Virus record (IMG/VR): IMGVR_UViG_3300049793_000053
Coordinates: 1-58,921 of that record
Length of the DNA: 58,921 nt
From: a virus
Reading direction: 5' to 3' (one strand)
The position numbers were made by a program, and so were the translations under genes. The notes under the pieces are model-generated. The model was not told the DNA's origin, did no database searches, and saw only the letters and a list, made by a program, of their open reading frames with translations. This document shows, in pieces, positions 58,578-58,921 of the stretch. The first letter of the stretch is position 1; each line of letters opens with the position of its first letter.

Positions 58578-58921
58578 CTACGACGCGAACGTCGCTCCGA
58601 TCTCGGACGGCTTGAGCGTCGCGACGCGCTTGCCGAACCGCACGCGCAGCATCGGCACCGCGGTGTCCGCGACGTACGACTCGATCACGCCGTGCTCGCC
58701 GGCGTGGTAGCACGCGCAGCCGACCATGGCGATCGCGTGCGCGATGGCGCGCTCGGCGAGAATCTTGACGCACGCGCGAGCATCGCAGCGGTAGCCGTTG
58801 AGTGCGCGAAACGCGATGTTGGCGGTGCGCTTGTCGCCGATCGCGCGCGAGTACTCGAGCAGACCCTTGACGGCCGCGTAGTCGAGGCCGGCGTAGGTCG
58901 TTTCATTCGTGGTCTTGTTCG
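58578..58921 (-). CDS. Partial hypothetical protein, 5' end beyond window
   Basis: An open frame of 114 codons ending in TAG at 58578 with no start before the window edge. The visible part includes TAGLDYAAVKGLLEYSRAIG-type helices, FRALNGYRCDARACVKIL and FGKRVATLKPSEIG. It is probably an alpha/beta protein with several Cys. Reading across to base 1 gives no start codon before a stop, so the gene continues in sequence not shown. Confidence 0.6.
   Translation of the reverse strand, partial: NKTTNETTYAGLDYAAVKGLLEYSRAIGDKRTANIAFRALNGYRCDARACVKILAERAIAHAIAMVGCACYHAGEHGVIESYVADTAVPMLRVRFGKRVATLKPSEIGATFAS

Noticed and set aside
1-58921. Simple circular closure of the window
   Set aside because: The partial gene at the right edge, read on into base 1, reaches a stop without any start codon. 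A terminal repeat or missing sequence is more likely.
34243-58921. Integrase, excisionase or partition gene
   Set aside because: I looked for tyrosine or serine recombinase and ParA-like signatures among the leftward genes and saw none. They may lie outside the window.

Overview
The window is almost certainly most of the genome of a tailed double-stranded DNA phage with a non-contractile (siphovirus-type) tail and very GC-rich DNA. The right end cuts through a gene. The first base does not continue that gene in frame, so the piece is not simply a closed circle at this point. No ribosomal RNA, insertion sequence, CRISPR array or recognisable integrase is present. A sigma-70 region-4-like regulator next to a short Cys-containing segment is of a type I associate with myxobacteria and related deltaproteobacteria. 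That, with the base composition, makes a Myxococcota-like host my best inference, but it is not proven.

Layout: from about 0.25 to 34.2 kb every confident gene reads rightward and encodes the virion. The order is small terminase-like protein, a chain of tiny overlapping genes, large terminase, portal, head-tail adaptors, head morphogenesis protein, fused protease/scaffold, decoration protein, major capsid protein, tail completion and terminator proteins, tail tube, a frameshifted tail assembly chaperone, tape measure, minor tail/virion proteins, an 1895-residue tail tip/receptor-binding protein, and a membrane/lysis block with a cysteine peptidase. From 34.2 kb to the right end all genes read leftward. 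They include a DNA-binding regulator, a methyltransferase/2H phosphoesterase/DNA-glycosylase-like cluster, primase-helicase, nuclease, 5'(3')-deoxyribonucleotidase, family A DNA polymerase, MazG-like pyrophosphatase, SF1 helicase, an ssDNA-binding-like protein, SNF2-type helicase, Dam-like methyltransferase, a DpdA-like base-exchange enzyme, many small zinc-ribbon proteins and a lipoprotein. The two halves converge on overlapping stop codons (CTAG, 34243-34246).

Gene junctions are mostly 4-base ATGA or GTGA overlaps, so translation within each block is probably coupled. Where a new transcript seems to start, many genes have a sigma-70-like promoter whose -10 box lies only 6-8 bases before the start codon and no Shine-Dalgarno site; these messages would be leaderless. 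Four early promoters at 54-58.6 kb carry the same 19-bp palindrome (CTGTTGAC-GTT-GTCAACAG) over the -35 box, an obvious candidate for one phage repressor/regulator acting on a regulon.

The most notable possible system is DNA modification and counter-defence: a tRNA-guanine-transglycosylase-like (DpdA-like) protein, two adenine-methyltransferase-like proteins (one with an altered catalytic motif), a UDG-fold protein and a 2H phosphoesterase, in a genome visibly dense in GATC. Other unusual points are an identical EAASAF C-terminus on the primase-helicase and the ssDNA-binding-like protein, a tRNA-like element directly behind a terminator, a minus-strand ORF that exactly fills a gap in the head gene block, and a lipoprotein start embedded in a membrane protein gene.
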